This document shows, piece by piece, positions 49,098-62,599 of a stretch of DNA of 64,000 nucleotides. A model generated the notes under the pieces. That model saw only the letters and a program-made list of their open reading frames with translations, searched no databases and was not told the DNA's origin. Origin of the DNA: Ciborinia camelliae. Its lineage: Eukaryota > Ascomycota > Leotiomycetes > Helotiales > Sclerotiniaceae. Location: the NCBI GenBank assembly GCA_025890175.1, contig JANPYM010000008.1, positions 2,085,650 to 2,149,649 of the forward strand, in the 5' to 3' direction. Within the stretch, counting starts at the first letter, position 1. Each line of letters begins with the position of its first letter. A program made the position numbers and the translations under genes.

Positions 49098-50742
49098 TTA
49101 AATTGAAATAGATTTCAGGAACAACTACCTAGTATCAATCAATCAAACACCCTGACTCCGTTTGTACCTTATTTCTCAATCACGTAGGTGGGTTTCATTT
49201 TCGTCCCAACTACCGCGGTGAGGTAGTTTAATATCTAGGTAGTCATTGACTTACACGTACACTCTAGAGTGTTGATCTATCATCTGAACTTCTCACATGG
49301 AAGTAACATATTCATGGATCTTAATAGAAACATTTATATGTGGAGTTTTGCTAGAGTGAATTGTATCTAAGTGCAACCGCGTGGCACGGAAAAGGACCCC
49401 GCTCATTTGACAATCTGGTTGTAGTAAACCTTGCGGAGTAGGTAGTGAATTGAGGCTCAAAGGCAAAGGACCCGATGAAAAGACATGCACCAGTGGCGAG
49501 AGCTGTAGGGGAAAAGTCACATATTTTCTTCTCCCTTGAGCTGAGCTGTCGGGGCTGCTTACTCCGATTGTAATACAAGACTGTATCTGTATACTACGGA
49601 GTAGGTATCCGTTACTCGTTACTCGTTGCACCGAATATGTAGATGTCAGTGTAACTTTAACGTGTAGACGTGTTACCCCTTGTATCACTTAAGAGCATCT
49701 GACAACACTATTTCCACGTGCTATTCGGGAGATTGTTGTACTTGCATTCCCAGACGTATTAATCTGATCAAGATATTATTGAAGAGGAATTTGGTTTCTA
49801 GGCCTTCGAGTATGCATGACATAGGTAAATATGCCTTCCACTATTATATCTAGGGGGAATCGGGGATGCATAGAACCACGCATGGAATGAAGTTCTCCTG
49901 CAGAAGACCCCTTTTGATCCAACAGATCCTTTTCAATTTAGCGGCTATCAGATCATCCGAAATATCTCCAGGAACCCCTCGATGTGATAGGTTGTACTGT
50001 ATAATTTGAATTATTTGAGAGGGTATTTATAAACTTTGTGCAGAGTATTAAGTTTTGAACGTGACCAGCCTATGGAGAGACAGGCAATAATGTAATATAT
50101 TTCTCCTCCTCTTTCCCCCTTGATGATCAGCAAGTAGTCAGTAGTTTTCCCTTTAAAGTAAGCTCTGCTCCGATAAACCAATAGGAGAAGATCTAGATAG
50201 TGATATTTTGGATTCAAAACACGACTAGCACCAAGCTTCGCTACGAAAAGTTCCAAGTTATAGAGCCAAAAGCCAAATCCAGAGCCAAATCCAGAGCCAA
50301 ACGACTTCATCCCTTTAATTCGGCCAGGGAAGAAACAAGAAATCAGCAGTGCGAAAAGCCTGGGAGTTCCCCTTTTATAAATCTAGAAGAACTTATCTGT
50401 GTCTGTGTCTTGTCTGTGTCTGTGTCTCTTGGCCACACAACCAAAGTTTATTACTTCAATTTTTTGGGGGGGAACCTACCTATGAAGAGAAGATATTTGC
50501 TTTCATCTGTTGCTCATATCAAAAAATAAAATAAGTACCTCATAGAGGGGAAAATCCCAAAAAGAGTGAATTCATTAAGGAACAACGCACAAGCGGCAGC
50601 ACGGAACTTAGAAGTTCGACAATTGGCAAACCCGACTCCTCCCTTACACTTTATTTCTTGCTCTCAAGCGGTTGAGGATCAAGACAACACTACTTTGTTC
50701 CACCAAAATCGGTCTTTTAGATCGAACATCCATACAATTAAG
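49098..50742. other. Long 5' region of COT1
   Basis: No gene is supported. Contains AT-rich spacer, GTCTGT repeats (50398-50428) and CCAAAGCCAAATCCAGAG units (50265-50300). From about 50566 an open frame without ATG runs in phase into COT1, probably leader sequence. The region is long enough to hold alternative promoters or leader introns. Confidence 0.55.
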
Positions 50743-52919
<2,177 letters not shown>

Positions 52920-53450
52920 ATGTTATGCACCTCTCGACTACTTGATTGAATCAGTCAGTCATGAAACTTTACAGCTACTTTATGGGCCGATTTTATGGAT
53001 ACATGATAGTCCCCCCAAATTTCACCTGGAGTGGGATATTTATTATTTCCTAGTTGTTATTACATGGCCTTTTAAAGTAAATCTAGCCAGATACCACTGA
53101 TTGCATGTTTCTGCAAGATTACAATTAGACATCTTACATCTAGCGGTACTTTTTTTCGATTTTTTTTTCCGACTGGATGCACAAATGAGCGAATCAGCCT
53201 AGTTCTAGACTTCTGGCATAGGGATGGTTTTAAGTGTGGGAAGAACTTTCTAAATGTGATCATGGTGGGAAACATTAGGTAGAAAATGATGTACTTAGGT
53301 ATACCTCGGGAAACATCTACAGATTCAATCACAAAATGGTATCAACTGCTTGATTATATTGTTCTTGGTGATTTTCGCGTAATCTCATATTATAGTACAA
53401 TTTAGCCATTACAAACTCCTGAGAACTCCCTTCATTATTGCCCTCCCATT
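52920..53450. other. Convergent spacer between COT1 and SF3A2
   Basis: AT-rich 3' flanks of the two convergent genes. Nothing else is visible. Confidence 0.65.
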
Positions 53451-54170
53451 TTATCTGACTGGAGCCAAACCTGGTACACCACTATATCTCTCCTCTCTCT
53501 CCGTCTTGAACATAATCTGCACCCAAAACTCCTTCAGATCTGAATCCCACCAAGTCCAATAGCGATCATTCGAGCGATCAATCTCTCTCGCCTGCAACTT
53601 AAACCCACAAGTTTCATACGGCTCTGCCGCCACCAACATATACTGAAAATCCTTATCAGGATCCTCCACCTTCTGCTCATACGCACTCATAAACCGAATC
53701 CGTGGCTGCACATCAGACACTATCTCTGGATATTGCAGCTGAAATAACAATCCCTGCTGTCTCGTAACCGGATCCCGCGTCTTCGTTATCTTATAACCAG
53801 GTCGCCCGATCTTCACCATATTCTTGCGCACGCTGACTTGGGCTCCTACCATGCCGACAGGCAAGCCGGTAATGGGATCGGTTCCCGCCCGCCCTTCTTT
53901 TTGCTCTCGTGCTGCACGGCGCGCGAGATTGGTTTGATGCTTGCGGCCTTGCGTGTGCGCGAGGTACGAGCCATCGTTTTGGTGCACAGTGAGACAGAGA
54001 CGACATTCGAAGGATCCGACATGGTTTTTGAAGAAGTAGGGGTCTTTGTCTAGATCGATGGTTTCAAGGGCGAGCTTGCGGAGACGCTCTCGACGGTCGG
54101 CATTGGTTGCGCTGGTAGAGGCGACGCCACCACCACCGAATTTACTGCCGGCGCGGTTTTGATAATCCAT
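53451..54170 (-). CDS. sap62: Splicing factor 3A subunit 2 (SF3A2/Prp11/Sap62)
   Basis: A single exon of 239 residues, one of very few intron-free genes here. The N-terminus MDYQNRAGSKFGGGGVAS is the conserved SF3A2 opening. A U1-type C2H2 zinc finger follows at about 54-82 (FECRLCLTVHQNDGSYLAHT with the two His of the pair in AHTQGRKH), then the GRPGYKITK and PRIRFMSAYEQKVE blocks. Human SF3A2 has a long proline-rich tail that fungi lack, so this length is normal. The protein joins the U2 snRNP as part of SF3a and contacts pre-mRNA near the branch site. Confidence 0.95.
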   Translation of the reverse strand: MDYQNRAGSKFGGGGVASTSATNADRRERLRKLALETIDLDKDPYFFKNHVGSFECRLCLTVHQNDGSYLAHTQGRKHQTNLARRAAREQKEGRAGTDPITGLPVGMVGAQVSVRKNMVKIGRPGYKITKTRDPVTRQQGLLFQLQYPEIVSDVQPRIRFMSAYEQKVEDPDKDFQYMLVAAEPYETCGFKLQAREIDRSNDRYWTWWDSDLKEFWVQIMFKTEREERYSGVPGLAPVR

Positions 54171-54489
54171 CTTCTAGGAAGAGGAAGGAGGGTGGTAGTA
54201 GAGTGATGGGTCGGTAGACCTGAAGCTTGAATGGTGATAGTTATTATATGAACACGTCGATCTCTGTTGATTTCAGTATTGATATGGATAGAGTAGTTGC
54301 GATTTAGAAATTAATACCGAATCGAGATTATTGCGATGGGAAGATAGAGGAAGGTACGGTGGAGAGGTGTTGTGATGGGAAAGTTGATATTGATGTCGCG
54401 AAAAAAAGTTCGGCTGTTGTTCAGCCTCTTTTTGCAAGGCTGCAACCCATTTCCCGACGAGCACGATCGACAAACGAACCTCTTTTACA
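54171..54489. promoter_or_regulatory. Shared divergent promoter, SF3A2 and TBCE
   Basis: 319 bases between opposed start codons. Contains an AT-rich core and no recognised factor site. Confidence 0.6.
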
Positions 54490-56444
54490 ATGCCACAAGA
54501 TCACATTTATCGTGTAGGCCAACGAGTATCGTTTCAGGGGCAATTATGCACGATTAGATATATTGGAGAGGTCAAGGATACAGAGAAGGAATGGCTTGGG
54601 GTTGAATGGGATGACCCTTCGCGGGGTAAAAACGACGGCAAAGGGTACTTTAAATGCAAGTTTCTTCAGATAGTTTCGGGAGTAACTTCTAACATTTACA
54701 GGTTTGAGCAAAGCACCAACTCCAGCAAGCTTCATACGTCCTACCAGAAAACCAGATCCCGAGCAGAGCTTTGTTGAAGCAGTGTTCCATAAATACGCTT
54801 CTGGAGATGGCATAAGCCCGGACAAGCAAATTGTGATATCTGGAAAGGTAGCAGAGGAGGTTGGATTCGCCAAAATTGCAGAGCAGCAAGCTCGGGTGCA
54901 TGAACTGAAGGTTGTTCTGGTTGATGGGCAATGCATCAACAGGGCTCATACCGAACTTCACACAATGGGTGCCTACGCTACATCAGCGATCCCTACACGA
55001 GCGGTGGATCTTACTATCGGAGAAGCATGTCCAAGTATCATTGAGCTGGACTTAAGTAGGAATCTGTTCGAGGCTTTGGGTGAGGTAGAAAAGATTTGTG
55101 AGCAGTTGAAGAACTTGAAAACTTTAAGACTCAAGTAAGGACATCCAACATTTGACGAGACTTGGCTAATATGATTACCGTAGTGGAAATCGATTAAGGG
55201 AGTTAAACACTGTTATGCCGGAATCTATTGTAGAAGTCTTTGGTATGATTAAGACTCTAGAATTGGATACAACGCTTATTGATTGGAATGATCTTTGCAT
55301 ACTCATGCAAAGGTTCATCTCTACAATATCCCTGTCGGCATCGTCAAATGGCTTCAAAACATTGAATACACCTATCGCGAACTGTTCTCTCACGTCTTTA
55401 ACCCTTGAGTATAATGAATTCGCGTCGCTGACGGATCTGGAGGTACTGACTCAACTCACATCCCTCGAATCGTTACTTCTTAAAGGAAACAAGATATATA
55501 CAACAGGAACGACCACAGGGTTAGGTGCTCACAGGACATTCACTCCATTGGTTTTCAATAAGAAGCTATCTTACATTGATCTATCTTACAACGAAATCAA
55601 TAATTGGGATTTTGTAGATGAACTCGTCCACGTCTTTCCTGGCATGACATCTTTACGATTGTCCAAAAACCCCCTCTATCGAGAAATAAGCAGCGATTCC
55701 ATAATGGGAAGTCTTAATGAGGACTTTATGCTAACATTAGCACGCCTTGGGAATCTTGAAAAATTGAACTTCAGCAGCATTACCCTTCAAGATCGAAACA
55801 ATGCAGAATTATTCTACCTCTCGGAAATAGGCAAGGAGCTTGGAGCTGTAGATTCAAACCTGGAATCTACTGTACTTTCCAGACACAAACGATACAAGGA
55901 GTTGTGTGACCTTCATGGCCCTCCCGTAGTGACAAGGAGAGAAGAAGCGGAGATCAATCCCGCTTTCTTGGAAGCACGTTTGATTAAATTCACATTCTAC
56001 GTTCCCGTAAAACCTGGGACCAACCAAACGGAAATCACACTAGTGAAAGAGATTCCTAAAACATTTAATATCTATAGGGTCAAGGGGATCGTGGGGAGAT
56101 TAGTGGGTCGTAGCCCAATGAACTTGAAGCTTATTTGGGAAACAGGAGAATGGGATCCAGTGGCGGGATACGAGGATGTTGATGAGTATAGTAGTGATGA
56201 AGATAGAGGCTTCGAACAGGTCGAAGAAGCTCTGGCTCTCGTTGGTATTGACAAAAAACAGTCAAAAGGAATCGATTCTGGCGCTTGTATTGAAAAAGTC
56301 GTTACGCAAATTCCCCAACAGCCGGAGAAGATCATGGCTGGTAAATTTATGAAAAGAGAAGTTGAGCTGGTAGATACTACAAGGGATGTGGGTCTACTTG
56401 TGGATGGAATGGAGGCTAGAATCAGAGTGGAATTCAGAGATTGA
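54490..56444 (+). CDS. pac2: Tubulin-specific chaperone E (TBCE/Pac2)
   Basis: Three exons, 54490-54655, 54702-55134 and 55184-56444, encode 619 residues. The first intron (46 bases) only keeps the frame if it starts at GC (GCAAGT..TTACAG), which restores YFKCLSKAPTPASF of the CAP-Gly domain. This domain (VGQRVSFQGQLCTIRYIGEV and GKNDGKGYF) fills residues 6-70. Leucine-rich repeats follow at about 180-370 (SLTSLTLEYNEFASLTDLEV, YIDLSYNEINNWDF). The C-terminal 120 residues resemble a ubiquitin-like fold. The protein separates alpha- from beta-tubulin with cofactors C and D in the cytosol. Confidence 0.93.
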
Positions 56445-56992
56445 GGATACGAAGGGGAGTAGAATTGAATTGAGATGAGTATATCTTCGCATACATTTGA
56501 TACCCGATGGCATGGAGCAACAGAAAACAGAGGAGTGTACAGCAGAGCAAACTTACCAAGCTAGAGTAGGCTTAACATTGATTAGTATAATGTTATTATT
56601 CCCTAGAATTGCAAATCATGTTTGCAGATTCCTGTTAATATATTTCCGAGTTTTTATTTGTGCATGTGTGTGTGTAGAGCAGGGTGAGTTGTGGCGTTGC
56701 TCTCTAACAAAGTTTGTTTAGACGACACTCGCGGGAGAGAATTCTAGATCTTGTGTTTTTATATTTGATTGCTAGATACAATACATCATGAGGCAAACGA
56801 GAGCAATCGCTTGTGAGTTATCGGGGGCAAATTGACAATCCCCTACTATGAAGCCTTTTCTTTGACATTATATATCGATCTCTCACACCCCTTCAATGTT
56901 TCTTCTCCGTGCTACCCGCCATACATAATACACCATACATTAACAACCATACGAACACTCTTTACATAGAAGACCACAAAAAGTCGACTGAA
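56445..56992. other. Intergenic region between TBCE and the CCCH gene
   Basis: AT-rich spacer with the promoter and leader of the next gene on the right. No gene is supported. Confidence 0.65.
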
Positions 56993-58315
56993 ATGTCTAC
57001 TAAACCCAACAAAAGAGAAGGTCCAACACAAGGCCCTCGACCAGGTTATTTCATAATCCGCAAATCGGGAGAAGTGGTGCCGCTAGTGGCGGTTGATGAG
57101 TTGCCATTGGGTGTGGATTTGATAGGGGTACCGAGGAGTCTGAATTTGGTGGAGACGGGTGGAATGATGAATTTGGGATTGCAGGGGGGAGAGGGGAAAT
57201 TCTATGGATTGCAGGGGTTAGAGGAGGAGGATGATGAGGATGTGGAGGGGCATGAGGGTAGGGATGCGGTGGAGGTGGGGAGTAGTGGGTATGTATTCCA
57301 ATCTGGGTTTTAGTGCGGGGGTGGAAATCAAGGTATTGGTGTGAGGTCATGATATGTGCTAATAAGTTGGGAATCTAGATCTGACACCACGGCTTCAAGT
57401 CCTCTTCTCCTACCCCGTCGATCCTCAACCACAAGCACTCCCACAAGCGCACACCCCAAAACTCAACCCCCAAAGCCAAAATCCTCACTCGGTCTCTCAA
57501 CCTCAATTCATGCTCCCTCTTCTCTTGCCAACACCCGCATGAACCAAAGTACCGCCCCCACATTGGGAGGACAGCAAGCACAGCGACAAACATGTAGACA
57601 CTGGTGTACACACAATCGAAGATGCAAATGGGGAGAAAACTGTCATTATAAACACGAAATGCCCAGAACGAGATTTGAATTGGGGCTGATTGGGTTGAGT
57701 GATTGGCCTGGTTGGTTTAAGGCGGAGAATTTGGGATTTTTCCCGGGGTTTGTTAATAGGAGGGGATTAGAGACATTGGGAAATGTAGATTTAGGGGGTG
57801 GGATGGAGCGGAAGGAGCGGGATCGGGAGAGAGGTACGGTTGTAAGAGAGGGGAAAGACATGGAAACGGGAATGGGAATGGGGATATTAGAGGGTGAGAG
57901 GGTTTTGGAAAGATTGAGGGAGATGGAGAAGTTACTTAGGGCCAAAGGGGTGGTCGCGGGGAAGATTAGGGAAAAGGATGAGAAGAAGACAGAGGGTAAG
58001 CTTAGAGATGAGAAGAAAAATAAGGAAAGAGAGAAAGAGAAGATTAAGGAAAGGGAGAGGGAAGAGAGACTCGAGATCAGAAGAGCAGAGGCGAAGAAAG
58101 AGAGAGAGAGATTGAGGAATGAGAAGATAAGGGAGAAGGAGGTTGCGGGCAGGATTGATAGGGGTGATGTGGAGGGAGCGAGGAAGTGGGCGGATGAGAG
58201 CGATGATGTTAGTGAGGACGAAGCAAAGGGAGATGGAAAGAACGAGAAGGGGGCGGAGAAAGGAGAAAAGATTAGGAGTGCTAGTGGAGAGAAGGAGAAG
58301 TTGGTTGATGTTTGA
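56993..58315 (+). CDS. CCCH zinc-finger protein with charged coiled-coil tail
   Basis: Two exons, 56993-57288 and 57379-58315, encode 410 residues. The N-terminus (RPGYFIIRKSGEVVPLVAVDELPLGVDLIGV) is compact and conserved-looking. A single CCCH finger at about 173-195 reads CRHWCTHNRRCKWGENCHYK followed by H, with CX5-CX5-CX3-H spacing; such fingers usually bind RNA. The last 150 residues are extremely Glu/Lys/Arg-rich (REKEKIKEREREERLEIRR) and likely form a single long helix. The first in-frame ATG is used; an upstream open stretch has none. The gene's G-rich plus strand (GGGATGGAGCGG words) differs from its neighbours. Function is unknown beyond probable RNA binding. Confidence 0.85.
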
Positions 58316-60384
58316 GGAATGTTAATTTGAGAAGAAATTCAGGGAGTATGAAAGAGATTTCTAGGGTAGCGTTTTAATATTTGATTTGGGCCATATTAGA
58401 GGTTGTCTAAGCTTAGTAGGAACAAGTTCTGTGATATGCTGGCAATTGGTAACTTTGATCAACCTCACATTTGAAGTGCACTGTTAGACCGACCATCTGT
58501 TACAATTATCTATATTCCAACCTTGTTCATCTCTGTTTCTGCGGCTATTCACTGCATTGTTCATATCCTATTTGAGTGCTTTAGTATTTAAAGCAGGAAG
58601 CGAAGAGACTGGAAGAGTCAAGCGCAAAGACATAGTTGCAAGACTAGTAATCCAGGCAGCAAGGGGAGGCCAAGACAGTAGTTTCACTCTATATACAATC
58701 GGACCAAGGGTGTGGAAACCTCGAGGAAGATTAGTATTTATGCGGATATTTTTGTCGCCACTGGCAGCACTATCATTGACTTGTATTCTTATTGTCAATT
58801 TCCTGGTACCTAGTCATTCTTTGTTGCTATTCCTTTTCTCTTTCTTGATTTGACCTGGAATGGCTCAACAACACTCAAGAAAGATAACTTAAAATCCCTA
58901 AGAGAGGAATTTATTCTCTCCTTTGGACTCTCAAAATTTCAACTATTACCAAAGCTCAGATGTCAATTTGACATCAATCTCCTGCCGATAAGATGAATTT
59001 GGTGATATCTGTATATTGGCGAGTGCTAGATTCCAGGGCATATAGTATCATCGAGATAGTATGGTTAAATGCAAAGTCTCTCTTGAGTTCATTACTATCT
59101 ATTATCTTTAGTTCTCCTCGCCATTGAGTTATTCAAGTAAATTTAGCGGCAAGAGAAAACTGACGGCGCAGGTATAATTTTAGATCTATGCACTTGTTTC
59201 GAGTGTAATTTTTTCCTTTTCAAGCATCGCTGCCACTATTTTCCGTCTCATCATTCATTGTTCCTTTTGTTGTCATATTTTATACAGGCTTGCGCGATAA
59301 AATAGATGATAGTCCTTAAAACCATGTAATCGGAACGCTCTTCCAAATCCAATGATGGTTTGCATAATCAACAGCCGACCTGATCCTGTCCATTTCCTCG
59401 AAGATACAAATTTACTGAATCGTATTGTAATTTTTAACAGCTTTTATATAGGTTCTCATAGGTATGAGCCCCTTAGGGGAAATCAGTGGGTGCCCACCTC
59501 AGCCAATCCGAGGCCATGATGGAATATGAGGTCTATTGAATATCGAGGCTACTTCATACGCCGTGGATCCAAAAAAAGCTATTATTTGTCACCTTCCTTC
59601 TACCGCTCAACAATCTGTGAATCGTTAGATTGGTTGACACAGTAGTTTGGAAGTGCACCTTGACTTTCAACCTTCATCTGAGATGCCCCGTTTACGAGAT
59701 GTAACACTCATCAAAAACCACGGTTGCCAACGTACTGCTACAATCTAACCTTTCAACTGTGAAAGAAAAAACCCCTGCATAAGTTGCATGAGGATGCTGG
59801 CTTGAGATAGCACAGGGGCTTCTATTATCACATACCACCTTTAAAGGTGATAGTGGAAGTGTGCAGTGATGTCATAATGTCAATTACTAGGTAGTATTAT
59901 GGTGGCTGATATTGAGGCTCTTCATACTATGCTCGTATATACTGAAATACGGGAATGCTTTAAATTCCATCCAAATTTAGCTAGATTCCGAAATTTTGGA
60001 ATCAAATTCTAATAGTTATATAACTTTAGCATTATCTAATCCAAAAAAATGCATTACATTCCGGTCTACGGGACATTTTCGTATGTTATTAATGATATAA
60101 AATATTGAACAAACAACGTAATATCTATCACTTTACTTTACTAGTTAGTGACATAGAATCCAATATTACGTATTAGAATATCCTTCAAAAAATTACCAAA
60201 TTGAGAAGCTAAACCTGCCTTGAAGTATACCTAAGGGAAAGTGCCGCTGGCTACCAATCCGCTAGCGGCCCGCCCTTGATTTACTGGGATCTTCCTCATT
60301 AGCAGAAACTAACCCCGCGCTAAAATGAAGTTAGCGAGGGATGATGGGCTACTAATGATAGGCCTACGATTAGCCGAATCCTCT

Positions 60385-60665
60385 CCTATTTGTTGCATAT
60401 CTTAAAACCGTTATACGATTAAAATAACGGTATGATTAACATTAGGCCTACAATCGCCTGACGTATTACCTCCAGCTTGTTGCATATCTGGAAATCATCT
60501 GAATGATAATTTCTCGAGTCTAATAATTTTAGAAGGGCAAATGCAGGCCGCTACTAGATGTAATCATGTGGAGTTAAGAGGGATTATGCCGACTGAAGGG
60601 CTGATTGCCGGATAATCCCTTCGAACTAAAAATGCCTTTTGATTGTTGCATGTCTGAAATGCCGT
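60385..60665 (+). repeat. Dispersed repeat with TTGTTGCATATCT core, three copies
   Basis: TTGTTGCATATCT-like cores occur near 60391, 60477 and 60637. The last is preceded by CCCTTCGAACTAAAAATGC, one base different from the copy at 1458. This links the two window ends. Confidence 0.65.
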
Positions 60666-61222
60666 TGAAAACCTATGGATCTTTCTAGAAGTCTTATTAA
60701 CCAGGTTACGTAGGAAGGCTAAACGTTGCAAGGGGTTAACTTAAGCCTCTTGACTAAATATAGGTACCGATGTATAGGTGGATGCCTGATTCTTCGGGCT
60801 CAAAGGAGCCTCACACCGTGTAGCAGGCATAGTAGATCAACGTTTAATCGATGCAATTCATACCAATTTAACTTTTATTTCATAGGTGATAACCAACAAT
60901 ATCAATATCTCTTCTCTACTATAGTTTATAACTTGTTTTTCCATTAGTCTTTACTAGTATTGCAACGGTAGAATTAGATCTAAAGCTACCGAATTGACTA
61001 ATACTTTAGCCGATTAGAATTCTTTCATTTTTTGTATATCTAGAGGAATATTATACTTGCGAAATAGAAATAGTTATATTATAGAGGAACTAATCGATTA
61101 TTATCTAGTTCATCTCTATTATCCAATTTACAAAATTAAATCTCTAATACAAAATGCCTCTTTATTGCTATCGGTAAAGCCATACCATATGGACTAGCAC
61201 AGGAACTAGCACTTCAAGACCT

Positions 61223-61478
61223 CTATATAAGGAAGCATTTTAGCATAGCATCATAGGAATCAAGAATCATCACATATACGTTTATAGCAGAAAGGTACTT
61301 TAAACTTTGAACCCACCAAGTTGATACCAACAATTGTATATCTGAATTTGAGATTAGTTTTCTTAGTTTCACTTGAAGCTTGATCTTAATTGGATGAAAT
61401 TTTAAAGATCTAAATAGCATCAGGTAGAAGATCAATATCATTAGCACCGTTAGAACTATTAGTTGTAGGCATTCTATA
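61223..61478 (-). pseudogene. Broken frame of unknown origin
   Basis: From an ATG at about 61474 the minus strand reads MPTTNSSNGANDIDLLPDAI, then TAG and later TAA in the same frame before the reading degrades. A polar start followed by early stops could be the decayed beginning of a transposon gag-like gene, but no domain is recognisable. Confidence 0.25.
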
Positions 61479-61505
61479 GAGTAAGCTCCGCGGACACAGC
61501 GCAGT

Positions 61506-61523
61506 ATACGCTATATAGCGTAT
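61506..61523. repeat. 18-base perfect palindrome
   Basis: ATACGCTATATAGCGTAT is its own reverse complement; isolated, in gene-free DNA. Confidence 0.9.
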
Positions 61524-61777
61524 GGAAAAGAGCCAACTATGTTGGTATATATAAATAGTATTATCACGAGGACGACTTGGGAATCTAATGAATAAGGAAC
61601 TAAGGTTCGTATTGATGAAAATCTAGATTCTAATGCTAGAAGAAGGTGCAGGATAGCTGAACCTTATATAGACCTAGGTAGCTGTACTGAACTGACGCTA
61701 GTGCCTAGCGCATAATACTAAGCGAGTACTATATTTAGAACCTAATACTATAGGAATGAAGAGCATTCACTACCAGG

Positions 61778-61812
61778 CACGTGATCGTAGGTCACGTGCT
61801 AATCACGTGACC
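61778..61812. repeat. Inverted repeat built on three CACGTG words
   Basis: GGTCACGTG (61790-61798) and CACGTGACC (61804-61812) are perfect inverted arms around CTAAT, with a third CACGTG at about 61779. CACGTG is the core site of bHLH factors; the left LTR also has GGTCACGTG. Confidence 0.85.
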
Positions 61813-62577
61813 CGTACCCCTGTAACTTCGTCACAAGTATTAGTTTTTGTAAAACAATAAGAAGAGCTCTTTTACAATATATGTTTACAATATATACCCG
61901 TTACATTCTATTACTTATTGGCCGACAGTCAAATTGCTACTCTACGCTTAAAAAGTATCATTTTCTAATTATATCTATTAAAAAAGATTTACTTATTTAG
62001 TTATTTAGTTAAATTTATAGATTAATATTAGTAGATTAAAAGTAAAGTTTTGACATTTTTCACTTGATATTTTACGAGAAACATTATTAGGATATACACT
62101 TAGATGGTTTTTTATATATGGAAAATTATTTTAATTTTTTATTCTTACTCCTTACTCCTTGTTTCTTTCTTTGTTTCTTTCTTTGTTTATTTATTTTTTG
62201 TTTGATCTTTTTTTCTAGCCTTAAGTCATACAAAGGAATTAAGGGAAAACAAAGGACATAGGAAAAACAAAGGAGAGGTGCCTGAGAAACGACACTTGTC
62301 GCTTCCCACTTGGCGAGAAACAAACCCAGCGTCAACGTCATCCGGATGATTGGGCTTGCCAGTGGTGTTTCTGCGCAAGAAACCACAGTCGAGGTTCGCC
62401 AATTGACCGACTTGCCCCGCTGTAATTTCTCGCCACAACTGACCTCTTCAATCATGCTTCGCGATTCGGTCTTGCTGGGTTTGTTTCTGTTGTTTTTTTT
62501 GTTTTGTTTTTTTGCCCTTGATCTTTCCGTGCTTTGGGGTTTCTTTTCCAGAGCCATGCCCAGATCAAGGTTGGCTT

Positions 62578-62599
62578 GATCAATCATCACTGATTGATC
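62578..62599. repeat. Perfect 9-base inverted repeat
   Basis: GATCAATCA and TGATTGATC flank a TCAC loop. It sits inside a poly-T-rich relic and is not followed by a T run that would suggest a terminator. Confidence 0.8.

Noticed and set aside
58557..58853. 98-codon plus frame with a hydrophobic tail
   Set aside because: No homology recognised, AT-rich and Leu/Phe-rich by composition; unsupported without transcript data.
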